DNA of 64,000 nucleotides from Nodosilinea sp. WJT8-NPBG4 (lineage in GTDB: Bacteria; Cyanobacteriota; Cyanobacteriia; Phormidesmidales; Phormidesmidaceae), in NCBI GenBank assembly GCA_019359285.1, contig JAHHHQ010000041.1, positions 1-64,000 on the forward strand, read 5' to 3'. Position 1 is the first letter of the stretch. Each line of letters opens with the position of its first letter. A program made the translations under genes and the position numbers. Positions 16,179 to 25,000 of this stretch are shown here, one piece after another. A model generated the notes under the pieces. The model was not told the DNA's origin, made no database searches, and was given only the letters and a program-made list of their open reading frames with translations.

Positions 16179-16727
16179 ATGGAAATCATGCGTTTAGTGG
16201 TCACCGGCCCTGTGGGGGCCGGTAAGTCCACCTTTATTCGATCCGTCAGCGAAATTGAGGTGGTAGACACCGATCGCCGCGCTACCGACGACGCCCTGCT
16301 GATCAAAAAGCGGACTACCGTCGCCTTTGACTTTGGTCGCCTCCAGTTTGGCCCCGACATGGCCCTGCATCTCTACGGCACCCCGGGCCAGTCGCGCTTC
16401 GACTTCATGTGGGACATTTTGATTCAAAAGGCCCACGCCTACATCTTGCTAGTAGCGGCCCATCGACCCCACGAGTTTCGCGAGGCCCGCCGCATCATGA
16501 CCTTCATGAAGCAGCGATCGCCCGCACCCATGATTATCGGTCTCACCCACACCGATTGCTCCGGTGCCTGGGATGCCGCCAACATTGCCCTGGCCCTGGG
16601 CTACCCCGACCCCGCTCGCCGCCCACCTATAGTTGCCGTCAACGCCAACGAAACCGCATCGGTGGCCCAGGCGGTCATTTCCCTGGTGCAGTTTACCTGG
16701 GCAGGCAGCTTAGCCCCTGCAACTTAG
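16179..16727 (+). CDS. CvnD-like small Ras-superfamily GTPase
   Basis: A 182-residue GTP-binding protein. P-loop GPVGAGKST (10-18), TTVAFDFGRLQF, LYGTPGQSRFDFMWD (switch II, 67-78) and THTD (123-126, in the N/TKxD position) are visible. The phrase DFGR...LYGTPGQ.RF.FMWD is typical of the COG2229/CvnD GTPases encoded with roadblock proteins in actinobacterial conservons; GTPGQ replaces the classical DxxGQ, as in MglA-type enzymes. It should cycle between GTP and GDP states under control of the neighbouring roadblock protein. The downstream effector may be the DUF4388 protein. Confidence 0.9.
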   Translation: MEIMRLVVTGPVGAGKSTFIRSVSEIEVVDTDRRATDDALLIKKRTTVAFDFGRLQFGPDMALHLYGTPGQSRFDFMWDILIQKAHAYILLVAAHRPHEFREARRIMTFMKQRSPAPMIIGLTHTDCSGAWDAANIALALGYPDPARRPPIVAVNANETASVAQAVISLVQFTWAGSLAPAT

Positions 16728-16897
16728 CGGCCTGCCAATGCAGCGCCACTGAAATTCAGTTAAAAACATGCGGGATTTACGGATGCGGCGTTGAAGCTAG
16801 CGGTACAAAACCGTCAACTCCCCAGGCCAACCCCATATCCAATCCCCCACTTCCTACGTCTAACCCACTCACTCGCCCGCAGAAAGGGATAATACCC

Positions 16898-17773
16898 ATG
16901 ACTGTCACTGGATACCTCGCCGATTTCTCTTTGCCCGAACTGTTTCAGCTAGTAGAACAGGGCAATAAAACCGGCCTGTTAACGATCTGCACCCTAACCG
17001 ACCCCACCACCGTCGCTCGCCACAACCACCACATCTGGCTGAGTCAGGGGCAAATTGTTGCCGCTGGCAACAGCCTCGACCAGCAGGGCCTGATGCGGCT
17101 GATTGCCCAACGGGGCTGGATGGGCGATCGCGCCGTCTCGCGCCTGGCCCAAAGCTGCCAGCTTAATACCCCCCTGGGTCTGTGCCTCAAAAACCAGGGC
17201 GTGCTCACCGCCGAACAGCTCAAGCTGCTGTTTTACACCCAGGTAATGCGTCAAGTGTGCGCCCTGTTTGCCCTCCCCGACGGCTGGTTTCAGTTTGACC
17301 CCAAAGCCCCGCTGCCCGTCTCCGAAATGACCGGGCTGATCGCCACCGCCACCGATGTCACCCTGTCCGGGCTGCGCGCGCTCAAAGACTGGGACGCCCT
17401 CGACGAAAAACTGCCCGACCCCTCCTCAGCCTTGATCAGCGTGGTCGAGAGCAAGCCCAGTCTGCGCCTCAACCCCAACGAATGGCAGGTGTGGGAGTTT
17501 ACTAACGGCACCATGGCCATCAAAGATATTGCCCAGCAGCTTAACCTGCCCGTGGCCAAGGCCCAGCAGATTGCCTTTCGCCTCATTGTCACCGGCCTGG
17601 CCGAAGAGATGCCGATGATTGCCGCCCCACCCCCCGCCGCCTTCGAACTCGCTGCCCCTACCTCGCTAGAGCATGGGTATGCCACCAGCGTCACGGCCGA
17701 CGCCGCGGGTGCCGCCCCGGTCAGCCAGTCTTTTTTGCAAAACCTCGTCGGATTTCTCAAAGGCAAGGTGTAG
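16898..17773 (+). CDS. DUF4388 (PATAN) domain protein
   Basis: A 291-residue protein starting MTVTGYLADFSLPELFQLVEQGNKTGLL, which is the diagnostic beginning of DUF4388/PATAN domains; these are found in cyanobacterial PatA-type response regulators and in gliding-related proteins. A winged-helix-like region (WQVWEFTNGTMAIKDIAQQLNLPVAKAQQIAFRLIVTGLAEE) lies near residues 190-235, followed by an Ala/Pro-rich tail. No receiver domain is present. AGAAAGGGA precedes the ATG. It is placed after the GTPase and directly before a small membrane protein gene, so it is a candidate effector. Confidence 0.85.
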   Translation: MTVTGYLADFSLPELFQLVEQGNKTGLLTICTLTDPTTVARHNHHIWLSQGQIVAAGNSLDQQGLMRLIAQRGWMGDRAVSRLAQSCQLNTPLGLCLKNQGVLTAEQLKLLFYTQVMRQVCALFALPDGWFQFDPKAPLPVSEMTGLIATATDVTLSGLRALKDWDALDEKLPDPSSALISVVESKPSLRLNPNEWQVWEFTNGTMAIKDIAQQLNLPVAKAQQIAFRLIVTGLAEEMPMIAAPPPAAFELAAPTSLEHGYATSVTADAAGAAPVSQSFLQNLVGFLKGKV

Positions 17774-17775
17774 CC

Positions 17776-17982
17776 ATGACCCACGATGCCCTGCGACTCC
17801 TCCAAGGCTTTCTCGGCCTGCTCAAGCTGGCTGACCTGCTTACCAGCCCCCCGGGCCTAGCGGTTACGCTCTGGCTCTGGCTCCATCACACCCTGCCCTA
17901 TGACACCGCTTTGGGTCTATGGCTAGCTACCCTCATACCGTTGCTGATGGCGAGCCATGAAACAGCGAAAGACAAGTTTTGA
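17776..17982 (+). CDS. Small hydrophobic protein of the sensor cluster
   Basis: A 68-residue protein with two hydrophobic segments (about 26-37 and 43-58) and a charged C-terminus. It begins two bases after the stop of the DUF4388 gene, so it is almost surely co-translated. I recognise no family. It could anchor a cluster component in the membrane, but that is inference from position. Confidence 0.6.
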   Translation: MTHDALRLLQGFLGLLKLADLLTSPPGLAVTLWLWLHHTLPYDTALGLWLATLIPLLMASHETAKDKF

Positions 17983-17990
17983 ATTTTAAG

Positions 17991-18038
17991 TTTTGAATTC
18001 CCAGTTCAACGCCTCAACTCAAAACTGAGAACTCAAAA
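17991..18038. repeat. Inverted repeat rich in TTTTGA/TCAAAA
   Basis: Arms TTTTGAATTCCCAGTT and AACTGAGAACTCAAAA pair at 14 of 16 positions, with additional copies of AGTTTTGAATT and CTCAAAAC on both sides. This type of degenerate repeat is common between cyanobacterial genes. It could weaken transcription into the hemerythrin gene. Confidence 0.5.
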
Positions 18039-18088
18039 CTCAAAACCTCCCCACCTCCCCCATCCCCTAATTTCCCCCCCAACTCGCC

Positions 18089-18520
18089 ATGGAAACAATC
18101 ACCCTCCAGCCCTTCACTTGGGACGACTCCCTCAGCACTGGCGTACCGATGATCGACGCCCACCACAAAGAGCTGATTGCCACCGTCAATGATCTAGGCC
18201 TGGCGATCGCCCACCACAAAGGCAGCACCGCCATTAAAAAGCTTTTCGCCTTTCTTAAGTTCTACGCCGAATGGCACTTTGAGCATGAGGAAGCCTGCGC
18301 CGCCAAGCACAAGTGCCCGATCGCTGAAGTCAATCAGCAGGCCCACGCCACCTTCATTGAAACCTTTGGCCACCTGCACGATCGCTACAAAGCCAGCGAC
18401 GCCAGCGAGGCGGTAGCCATGGAAATCTATCAGCAGCTGGCCGACTGGCTGACCAGCCACATTCTTAAAATCGACACCCACATTGGCCGCTGCATTCGCA
18501 GTGCGACCCAAGGTGCATAG
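18089..18520 (+). CDS. Bacteriohemerythrin
   Basis: A 143-residue four-helix diiron protein that binds O2. The ligand pattern is complete: His25 (DAHHKEL), His63 and Glu67 (EWHFEHEE), His86 (AHATF), His124 and Asp129 (SHILKIDTH). It has no attached signalling domain, so it may store, deliver or scavenge oxygen, or report oxygen to a partner. It is the last gene of the run headed by the protoglobin gene, which makes two different oxygen-binding proteins in one cluster. Confidence 0.92.
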   Translation: METITLQPFTWDDSLSTGVPMIDAHHKELIATVNDLGLAIAHHKGSTAIKKLFAFLKFYAEWHFEHEEACAAKHKCPIAEVNQQAHATFIETFGHLHDRYKASDASEAVAMEIYQQLADWLTSHILKIDTHIGRCIRSATQGA

Positions 18521-18567
18521 GCCCGGCGCTGCTGACTTGAGAAACGAACCCGTAAACGCAATAGCTC

Positions 18568-18619
18568 CTCGTCGCCCTTCAAAATTCCTCAATTCTGGAG
18601 ATTTTTGAGGGGTGACGAG
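18568..18619. terminator. Bidirectional hairpin between hemerythrin and beta-helix genes
   Basis: CTCGTCGCCCTTCAAAA and TTTTTGAGGGGTGACGAG form a long imperfect stem with A and T runs at the inner ends. It is located between two convergent genes and fits a terminator used from both sides. Confidence 0.6.
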
Positions 18620-18679
18620 AGCATTGAGGGCCAAATCATACCTGCGTTAAGCAACGCCCATCAGCCCCACTGCGGCCCA

Positions 18680-21600
18680 TCAGGGGCAGGGAGGATTGCC
18701 CGAGCTACCAGCGGTGGCCCCAGCGTTGTTGATTTGAGTAAAGGTACCGTTGTTCAACTGATTGAGCTGGGCTAAATCGACCACTTGCAGAGTACTGCCC
18801 GCCCCAACAAACAGATTGGCATCGAAGTTTGTAGTAGCAATACTTTGATTGTTGTTGATTTGGGCACAGAAGGGTTGGGCCGATTGGTTGCCGAGTTCTA
18901 CGGCCTGATTGCCTGACCCCTGAATCTGGTTGCCCACCACGCTGAGCGTCGAGAAACGACTAGTGCCATCGGCAAAGCCAAAGATGCCGTTCTTGCCAAC
19001 CGTCTGGGTTTGGTTATTGACAAGAGCAGCCTGGTCGATGGTGCCACCATCGGTAGCAAAGAAGCTCAGACCGTTTTGGGCAACTTGGCTGACTCGGTTG
19101 CTATCAGCGGTGACGGTGGCAAGCTGCCCTCCCGTGGCGGCAAAGGCGACAATGCCGTCTGCGCCAATGGTGTCGAGGGTGTTGTCGCTAATTTGCGTGG
19201 CTGCGATCTGCCCCTGGTTGAGCGCCAAAACCTGAATGCCTGCTTGGCCAATAGATTGAAGTTGGTTGCTGTCAATAGTGGTCTGGCTGATTTGGCTTTG
19301 ACCCTCGGCCAGCACAAAGATGCCATCGTCGGCGATCGCCTGGAGCTGGTTGCCGCTAATGCGGGTCGTACCCATCTGGCTTTGACCGCTAGCAATTAGC
19401 TCAATGCCGGTGGCACCTACCCCCGTTAGCTGGTTACCCTCCACAGTAGCGGTCTCTATGCGGCTGTCCTGAGCGGTCAGAATAAGAATGCCACTGCTGG
19501 CGATCGCGGCGGCTCCCTCACTGCCTATCTCTGTGTTAGTCACCGCTAAGGATTGGATTTGGCTACCATTATTCGCCAGCACCAACACTCCATTTTGACT
19601 AGCTCGCTGAATGTCTCCGCCATCGAGGGTAACGGTGGCGATCTGGCCGCCTTTGCTCGCCAGCACCAGCACCCCATTCTCGCCAGCACTGTCCACCTGG
19701 GGGGCGCTCAGAGTGGCGGCGGCAATTTGGGAGCCGCTATCGGCAATCAGCACCAGGCCATTGGCGTCGGCCCGGCCCACAGTGAGGTCATTGACCGTGA
19801 CCGTCGCCAGGCTAGAGCTATTTTGGCCCAAAACCAGCAGACCGTTAGCCCCAGCCGACTGAATCGTGACGGCGTCCAGGGTGGTATCGGCTAGAGCGCT
19901 ACTGGTGTCGGCCAGCACCAGCACCCCGTTGCTGCCCACCTGGCCCAGGTTGCTTTGGCTGAGCATGAGGGGGCCTAAGCGACTGCCCCCAAAGGCCAAC
20001 ACGGCTACCCCATTCTCGTCGGCAGCCGCCACCTGAAGTTGAGTTAGGTCAAGGGGTCCAAGGTCACTGCCATTTTCGGCCAGTACCAGCACCCCATTGC
20101 CGTGGCTTTGCTCTAAGGCGACGTCAGCGATGGTGACGTCGCCGATAGCGCCACCGTCGCTCGCCAGTAGCAGCACGCCGTTGGTGCCAATAGTGCCGAG
20201 GTTGAGCTGCTGAAGCGTTAGGCTGTCGATTTGGCCACCGGCAGCCAAGACTAGTACGCCATTTTCCCCAGCGGTAGCAATCTGGGTTTGATCGATCGCT
20301 ACAGTTCCTAAGCGGCTGTTGGTTTCAGCTAGCACGGCAATGCCGTTTTCGCCGCTGCTGCCAATGCGGTTTTGGCTGAGTTGCAGACTGTTGATCTGGC
20401 TGCTGTCAGCGGCTCTTACCAACAGACCGTCGCCCATCGCCCGATGAATGTCGTTGTTGCTCAGGTCGGCGGTATCTACTGTTTGGCCCGAAAGATTGAG
20501 CAAGATCCCGCTTTGGCTCGCGTCCTGAATTTGGTTGCGGCGAACGATCACATTGCCGCTGACGTCATCCAGCAAAATGCCGTTGCGCGCTGCCAGAATT
20601 TGGTTGTCTAGAATCGTCACGGACCGAACCCCAAGGGCCTGGATCCCATCCTGATCAGGTTTTGGGGCAACGGCAAAGCCCGACAGCAGGCTGTCATGAC
20701 CCATAGTCACGGTACCGGGTACGTGGGGCAGTAGGCCGCTGCCCGACCCCGGCAGAGCCAGGGTGCCCACCTGGGTACGCAGTGGCTGAAGCGGGCCGGT
20801 AGACAACACCTGTACCCCAGTAGGAATGGTGAAACCGCCGGCCAAAATGCCCGGCTGAACGTAGACGCGATCGCCACTGCTAGCTACACCCAGTGCCGGA
20901 TCGATCGCGCCATAGGGAGCGGCGGCGGTGCCATCGCCAGCGGCACTAGAGCCCGGCTGCACATGGTAAAACCGATAGGCCTGGTTGGTATCGGGGTCGA
21001 GCGCTGCCTGGGTCTGGGCTTCGGCACCCAGGGTAATGCCCATGGTGCGCTGAATTGGCTGCCCCAGCGACAGGCCTGTCGCCGCCGTTTGGGGACCAGA
21101 CCCACCCCAGCTAAAGCCCGTTTGCAGCAGCACATTAGCCCCAAAATAGGCGTCATACTGCATGCCCAGCCGCAGATTTAAACCCTGTGTGGGGCTGGCG
21201 GCAAGCCAGGCCCGTCCGCCCAAGAAACCTGGCTGGTCGGGCGGGCTGTAGTAGTAGAGCCCTCCGTAGGCATTGAGCGTGCCCAGGGATCCTAAGGTGG
21301 CGATCGCCCCGCCCACGCTCACATCCCCGCCGGCCATCGCAACCTGCCGGGTCGTGGGCAGCAGCAGCTGATTGCCCTCAAAAAATGGCGCGCTGAGCAA
21401 AGTGGTGGCGGTGCTGCGATCGCCTAGCGGCCAATAGACATTGCTCCGCAGCTCCCACCCATTGCGGACGTGTTCTAAGCCAGCCCCCGCTTGATAAAAC
21501 ATTCCTCCCCCATGGGCTTGGGTATCGACCCCGACGTATCCCCCGGTCAGACTGGCGCGATCGCCGCCTAGGGTGCGGTAGCCCAGCAGCAGATTGCTGC

Positions 21601-21925
21601 CCAAAAAGCCAGCCGTATCGAGCCGCGCGCGGCCCTGCAAGAACCAAATCTGCTGTCCCGGCACTTGCCCCAGGGGCAAAAATCCTTCCAAGCTACCAAA
21701 GTCCTGGCTTCCCCCGGTGGTCTCGAAGCCAATACCCACCCAGGGCTGCACTGTCGGCGCCTCTGCCAAAGGTGCCTCTGGCTCTGCCCAAGCTGGACTG
21801 GCCACCAGGCAGACTATAGCGATTAAACTCCCCGCCCAGTACGGCCGTTTTTTGCGGCCAAAACGATTCTCAACCGAATTCAGTCCCAGCCGCGGCGTTG
21901 CACTGTGCATCAGTTTTAGCGTCAT
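18680..21925 (-). CDS. Inverse-autotransporter-like beta-helix repeat surface protein
   Basis: A 1,081-residue exported protein. The signal peptide ends at PAWA (about residue 47). Residues about 50-300 are rich in Gly/aromatic strands (GIGFETTGGSQDFGSLEGFLPLG, GGYVGVDTQ, GGGMFYQAGAGLEHVRNGWE) as in the beta-barrel of inverse autotransporters (intimin-like). Then follow VQPGILAGGFTIPTGVQVLSTG and right-handed beta-helix turns, and from about 500 to 1000 about 17 copies of a 27-29-residue repeat with consensus xNGVLVLAxxGSQIxxxT. The C-terminus (QPFCAQINNN...PPCP) has two Cys. It is probably displayed on the outer membrane; adhesion or polysaccharide binding is a guess. Flanked by a convergent cluster and a divergent empty stretch. 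Confidence 0.75.
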   Translation of the reverse strand: MTLKLMHSATPRLGLNSVENRFGRKKRPYWAGSLIAIVCLVASPAWAEPEAPLAEAPTVQPWVGIGFETTGGSQDFGSLEGFLPLGQVPGQQIWFLQGRARLDTAGFLGSNLLLGYRTLGGDRASLTGGYVGVDTQAHGGGMFYQAGAGLEHVRNGWELRSNVYWPLGDRSTATTLLSAPFFEGNQLLLPTTRQVAMAGGDVSVGGAIATLGSLGTLNAYGGLYYYSPPDQPGFLGGRAWLAASPTQGLNLRLGMQYDAYFGANVLLQTGFSWGGSGPQTAATGLSLGQPIQRTMGITLGAEAQTQAALDPDTNQAYRFYHVQPGSSAAGDGTAAAPYGAIDPALGVASSGDRVYVQPGILAGGFTIPTGVQVLSTGPLQPLRTQVGTLALPGSGSGLLPHVPGTVTMGHDSLLSGFAVAPKPDQDGIQALGVRSVTILDNQILAARNGILLDDVSGNVIVRRNQIQDASQSGILLNLSGQTVDTADLSNNDIHRAMGDGLLVRAADSSQINSLQLSQNRIGSSGENGIAVLAETNSRLGTVAIDQTQIATAGENGVLVLAAGGQIDSLTLQQLNLGTIGTNGVLLLASDGGAIGDVTIADVALEQSHGNGVLVLAENGSDLGPLDLTQLQVAAADENGVAVLAFGGSRLGPLMLSQSNLGQVGSNGVLVLADTSSALADTTLDAVTIQSAGANGLLVLGQNSSSLATVTVNDLTVGRADANGLVLIADSGSQIAAATLSAPQVDSAGENGVLVLASKGGQIATVTLDGGDIQRASQNGVLVLANNGSQIQSLAVTNTEIGSEGAAAIASSGILILTAQDSRIETATVEGNQLTGVGATGIELIASGQSQMGTTRISGNQLQAIADDGIFVLAEGQSQISQTTIDSNQLQSIGQAGIQVLALNQGQIAATQISDNTLDTIGADGIVAFAATGGQLATVTADSNRVSQVAQNGLSFFATDGGTIDQAALVNNQTQTVGKNGIFGFADGTSRFSTLSVVGNQIQGSGNQAVELGNQSAQPFCAQINNNQSIATTNFDANLFVGAGSTLQVVDLAQLNQLNNGTFTQINNAGATAGSSGNPPCP
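18960..20420 (-). repeat. Tandem coding repeats (about 28 codons each) in the beta-helix gene
   Basis: About 17 successive units contain variants of NGVLVLA (NGIAVLA, NGVLLLA, NGLVLIA, DGIFVLA, NGLSFFA, NGIFGFA). Unit length is nearly constant at 27-29 residues. The N-terminal units are more alike than the C-terminal ones, suggesting more recent expansion or gene conversion there. DNA-level identity is limited, so this is not a CRISPR array. Confidence 0.85.
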
Positions 21926-22080
21926 CTTCTCGCGTGTGCTCTCTCATCTACCCCCTATCTACAAGGGATAAAGACGACCGCCCGTCCCGGCACATTAAAG
22001 AGATGACAAACCTTGCCTCAGTTTTATAGGCTTTCTCTGAGGACGCAGGATAGATGACCGCTGGGGAGCCTAGAGCGCAG

Positions 22081-22976
22081 CTATTGCGCTACTGAGTCGC
22101 CGGTGTCCAAGCGTTTGCTTTCGCTGAACTGAGTTTGATCAAACAGATGCACCGTGCGAATTGGGTAGGGAATTGCAATGCCCACCTCGTCGCAGGCGGC
22201 CTTGAGGGCGATCGCTACCCGTGATTTAACCCGGCGCACCTCAGCAATCTGGGGCGTCGTCCAGTAGCGCAGCTTAAAGTCAATGGAACTCTCGCCAAAG
22301 ACCACATCAACCTCGGGTTCTGGGGCGCTGAGCACGCCATTGGTACGGGTGATGATGTCCAGAAAGGTCTGCTTAGCCAGGGGCAATGGGGTTGTGTAGT
22401 CAACCCCAATATCTAGGTCAGTGCGCCGGCTGCGAAAGGCAGTCAGCACCCGCACCGGGTTGGTAAACACAATGGCGTTAGGAATTTCTACCAGCTCCCC
22501 GTTATAGGTGCGCAGCTGGGTCAATCGAATTTTAATCGACTCTACCGTGCCCTCATAGTCGCCCATCACCACCTGATCGCCCAGGCGAAAGGGCTCCTCC
22601 ACCAGTAGCAAAATTCCGGCCAAAAAGTTTTTAAAGATGTCTTGAAAGGCAAAGCCAATCGCTACCGAACCCAACCCCAGTATGCCAATAACGTCGCCCA
22701 GCCGCAGATCTGGAAAGGCAATCACCGCCGCAATGATGATCCCCAAGGCCCAAGTGCCAATGCGGGTAACTTGCACGGCCAGCAGTTGCAGCGATCGGCT
22801 GGCCGTGCAAGGCGCTTAGTCATTTTGCCCACCATCTTTTGGGTCACCTTGGCGGCGTACCCCGTGAGCAGCACCAGCAGCAGCGCGATCGCTATCCCCG
22901 GCAAGAGCTGAATAAACTGCCCCACCAAATCAAGCAGGCTGGTTTGGATGCGCTCAAGTAGAAGGTTCATGGGCAA
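22081..22976 (-). pseudogene. MscS-family mechanosensitive channel gene with a frameshift
   Basis: Two overlapping minus-strand frames together make one small-conductance mechanosensitive channel. The first (22722-22976) has the N-terminal helix IQLLPGIAIALLLVLLTGYAAKVTQ and ends in out-of-family residues. The second continues with SLQLLAVQVTRIGTWALGIIIAAV, the pore-lining GSVAIGFAFQDIFKNFLAGILLL and the beta-domain RLGDQVVMGDYEGTVESIKIR. A one-base-type frame change is needed between about 22790 and 22815, exactly at a perfect 14-bp inverted repeat. It may be a real pseudogene or a sequencing error; a GTG at 22776 might permit translation of the second part alone, which would lack the first helix. 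Confidence 0.8.
22770..22811. repeat. Perfect 14-bp inverted repeat at the MscS frameshift
   Basis: CTTGCACGGCCAGC (22770-22783) and its exact complement GCTGGCCGTGCAAG (22798-22811) are separated by 14 bases. The frame change in the channel gene maps onto this element. Confidence 0.9.
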
Positions 22977-23079
22977 TGAAAGTCAATCACGACGGGCTTT
23001 TCGCAGCCTATCACCGAGGGGTGCGATCGTCATCTGCCCCAGTGGGCTTACCTACATCCTGGGTAGCGGTTGAGCCGAC

Positions 23080-23790
23080 CTAGAGTGAACACCTTAGAAA
23101 TTGCTCGTACCCACGCTGGAATTGCGGCTTGCCACCCTGCTCGACAATACTGCCGTGGGCCATAATCACTCGATCAAAATCCCAGCGCAGAACCTGCTCA
23201 ACCGAGGTCTTAACCGTTTCCTTGTCCCTGGTCGCAATACGTTCCAATAGCGATGGGCTCAAGCTTTTATAGCCACCGCCAATTCTTGTCACTAGCTGCG
23301 TCACCCACGGAAAGCTTCGATCAAAACAGAAGGCTGTATCCGTCAAAATCAGCGTGCGGCTGGCAACATGGAAAAACACCCACTCATCCAGCAGATCTGG
23401 GCCGCTTGGGCCAAGGGTTTTAAAGCCATCGAAGAACAGGCACTCAACTCCATCCCATAGACGGTTTGAACCACCTTCCATAACTCGGTCAATCAACAAC
23501 TCTGGCCGCTTTGCCCTTAGCCCCGCCGTGGCCCAAAACGTCGCCGCTGGGTACGCCGCCTTGAACTCTGCGGCGAAGAGGTAGTGATACAGGTTAGGCG
23601 CAACAATATGCGTGACGGTGCCCAACTCATTCAGCTCGCCTACCAATTCATCACTCACTTGAATCGGTGAGATAACGACTAGCTCGTTGCTGGCCAAGCG
23701 AATCACCGTCATGCGGGTGCCTATACTCAGCCCAAAATATCGTAAGGGCTGCTCGGCCACCCAAAGATCTCGATCAATTGCTCTGAGCAT
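23080..23790 (-). CDS. DUF4336-domain protein
   Basis: A 236-residue protein of the DUF4336 family (metallo-beta-lactamase-like fold). Recognisable phrases are LWVAEQPLRYFGLSIGTRMTVIRL at the start, VTHIVAPNLYHYLFAAEFKAAYP with the usual His, and RVIMAHGSIVEQGG near the end. Function unknown; members are common in cyanobacteria and plants. A good AAGGAG lies eight bases upstream of the ATG. It sits 31 bases downstream of menB on the same strand, so the two are likely co-transcribed. Confidence 0.85.
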   Translation of the reverse strand: MLRAIDRDLWVAEQPLRYFGLSIGTRMTVIRLASNELVVISPIQVSDELVGELNELGTVTHIVAPNLYHYLFAAEFKAAYPAATFWATAGLRAKRPELLIDRVMEGGSNRLWDGVECLFFDGFKTLGPSGPDLLDEWVFFHVASRTLILTDTAFCFDRSFPWVTQLVTRIGGGYKSLSPSLLERIATRDKETVKTSVEQVLRWDFDRVIMAHGSIVEQGGKPQFQRGYEQFLRCSL

Positions 23791-23821
23791 AAAAGGAACT
23801 CCTTGCCATCCTCACCCTCGC

Positions 23822-24655
23822 CTACGGCAGCCAGGGATATTGCCGGAAATCTGGCTCTCGCTTCTCCAGAAATGCCTGCCTGCCCTCGGAGCCTTCTTCG
23901 GTCATGTAGTAGAGCAGGGTGGCGTTGCCTGCCAGCTCTTGCAGCCCGGCCTGACCATCGCAGTCGGCGTTAAAGGCCGCTTTGAGACAGCGAATGGCGA
24001 TCGGGCTTTTTTGCAAAATTTCCTGGGCCCACTGCACCCCTTCGGCTTCGAGTTGTTCCACTGGCACCACGCAGTTCACCATGCCCATATCGAGGGCTTC
24101 CTGAGCGCTGTATTGGCGGCAGAGATACCAGATTTCGCGGGCCTTCTTTTGGCCGACCATGCGAGATAGGTAGCTGGCCCCAAAACCACCGTCAAAACTG
24201 CCTACCTTAGGGCCAGTTTGGCCAAAAATAGCGTTGTCGGCAGCGATAGTGAGGTCGCACACCACATGCAGCACGTGGCCACCGCCGATCGCATAGCCCG
24301 CCACTAACGCAATCACCACCTTGGGCATCGAGCGAATCAGCCGCTGCAAATCGAGCACATTGAGCCGGGGTACGCCGCTCTCATCCATATAACCACCGTG
24401 GCCGCGCACGCTCTGGTCGCCGCCAGAGCAAAAGGCGTATTTACCGTCGGTGTGGGGGCCAGCTCCGGTCAGTAGCACCACGCCAATGCGGCTGTCTTCG
24501 CGGGCGTTGGAAAACGCCTCGTACAGCTCGACAATGGTTTTGGGGCGAAAGGCATTGCGCTTATGGGGCCGATTGATGGTGATTTTGGCGATGCCATCGG
24601 CCTTTTGGTAAACGATGTCTTCGTAGGGCTTAACGTCTTGCCAGGCAACCTGCAT
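23822..24655 (-). CDS. menB: 1,4-dihydroxy-2-naphthoyl-CoA synthase
   Basis: A 277-residue crotonase-fold enzyme that closes the second ring of naphthoquinone in phylloquinone (vitamin K1) synthesis; phylloquinone is the A1 electron acceptor of photosystem I. The protein contains [25 protein letters not shown] (oxyanion-hole region), [23 protein letters not shown] and [16 protein letters not shown], the last typical of bicarbonate-dependent MenB. Length matches the family. It is divergent from a glutathionyl-hydroquinone reductase gene, which is interesting because both concern quinones. Confidence 0.95.
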   Translation of the reverse strand: MQVAWQDVKPYEDIVYQKADGIAKITINRPHKRNAFRPKTIVELYEAFSNAREDSRIGVVLLTGAGPHTDGKYAFCSGGDQSVRGHGGYMDESGVPRLNVLDLQRLIRSMPKVVIALVAGYAIGGGHVLHVVCDLTIAADNAIFGQTGPKVGSFDGGFGASYLSRMVGQKKAREIWYLCRQYSAQEALDMGMVNCVVPVEQLEAEGVQWAQEILQKSPIAIRCLKAAFNADCDGQAGLQELAGNATLLYYMTEEGSEGRQAFLEKREPDFRQYPWLP

Positions 24656-25000
24656 AGGGGGCGAGTCCAGATAACACTGGTTTCTAGCGTCTCACATTGG
24701 GGTAAAGCTATGCGATCGCCCTTGGAGCGACTCATGAGAGGCCCGATTTGGCTTCCCCCTGCCCCTTTTTGGATGACGTACTTGAGCCTACAAAAGTGGT
24801 TTTCAGGTGACCAATGCTTTTGAGTGCCATTCAAGACAAGCGAGGCCGAGGTGAGCGTGAGAGAGCGGTTTTATAGAGATTGAATTTAACCCTAGGGCCG
24901 TAGCTGCCCAGCAGTGGAATTCTTTCTCAAGCCAGAGGACGGCCTTGGCGAGACACCGTATGCTAAAACTCGATATTTGAAGAAAAATGAAGGAGACCCT
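24656..25000. other. Intergenic between menB and the hydroquinone reductase gene
   Basis: About 345 bases with divergent promoters. An AAGGAGA ribosome site precedes 25001. No other structure seen. Confidence 0.4.

Noticed and set aside
18960..20420. Regular repeats that might suggest a CRISPR array
   Set aside because: Repeats are in-frame protein repeats of about 84 bases with diverged DNA and no spacers; no cas genes nearby.
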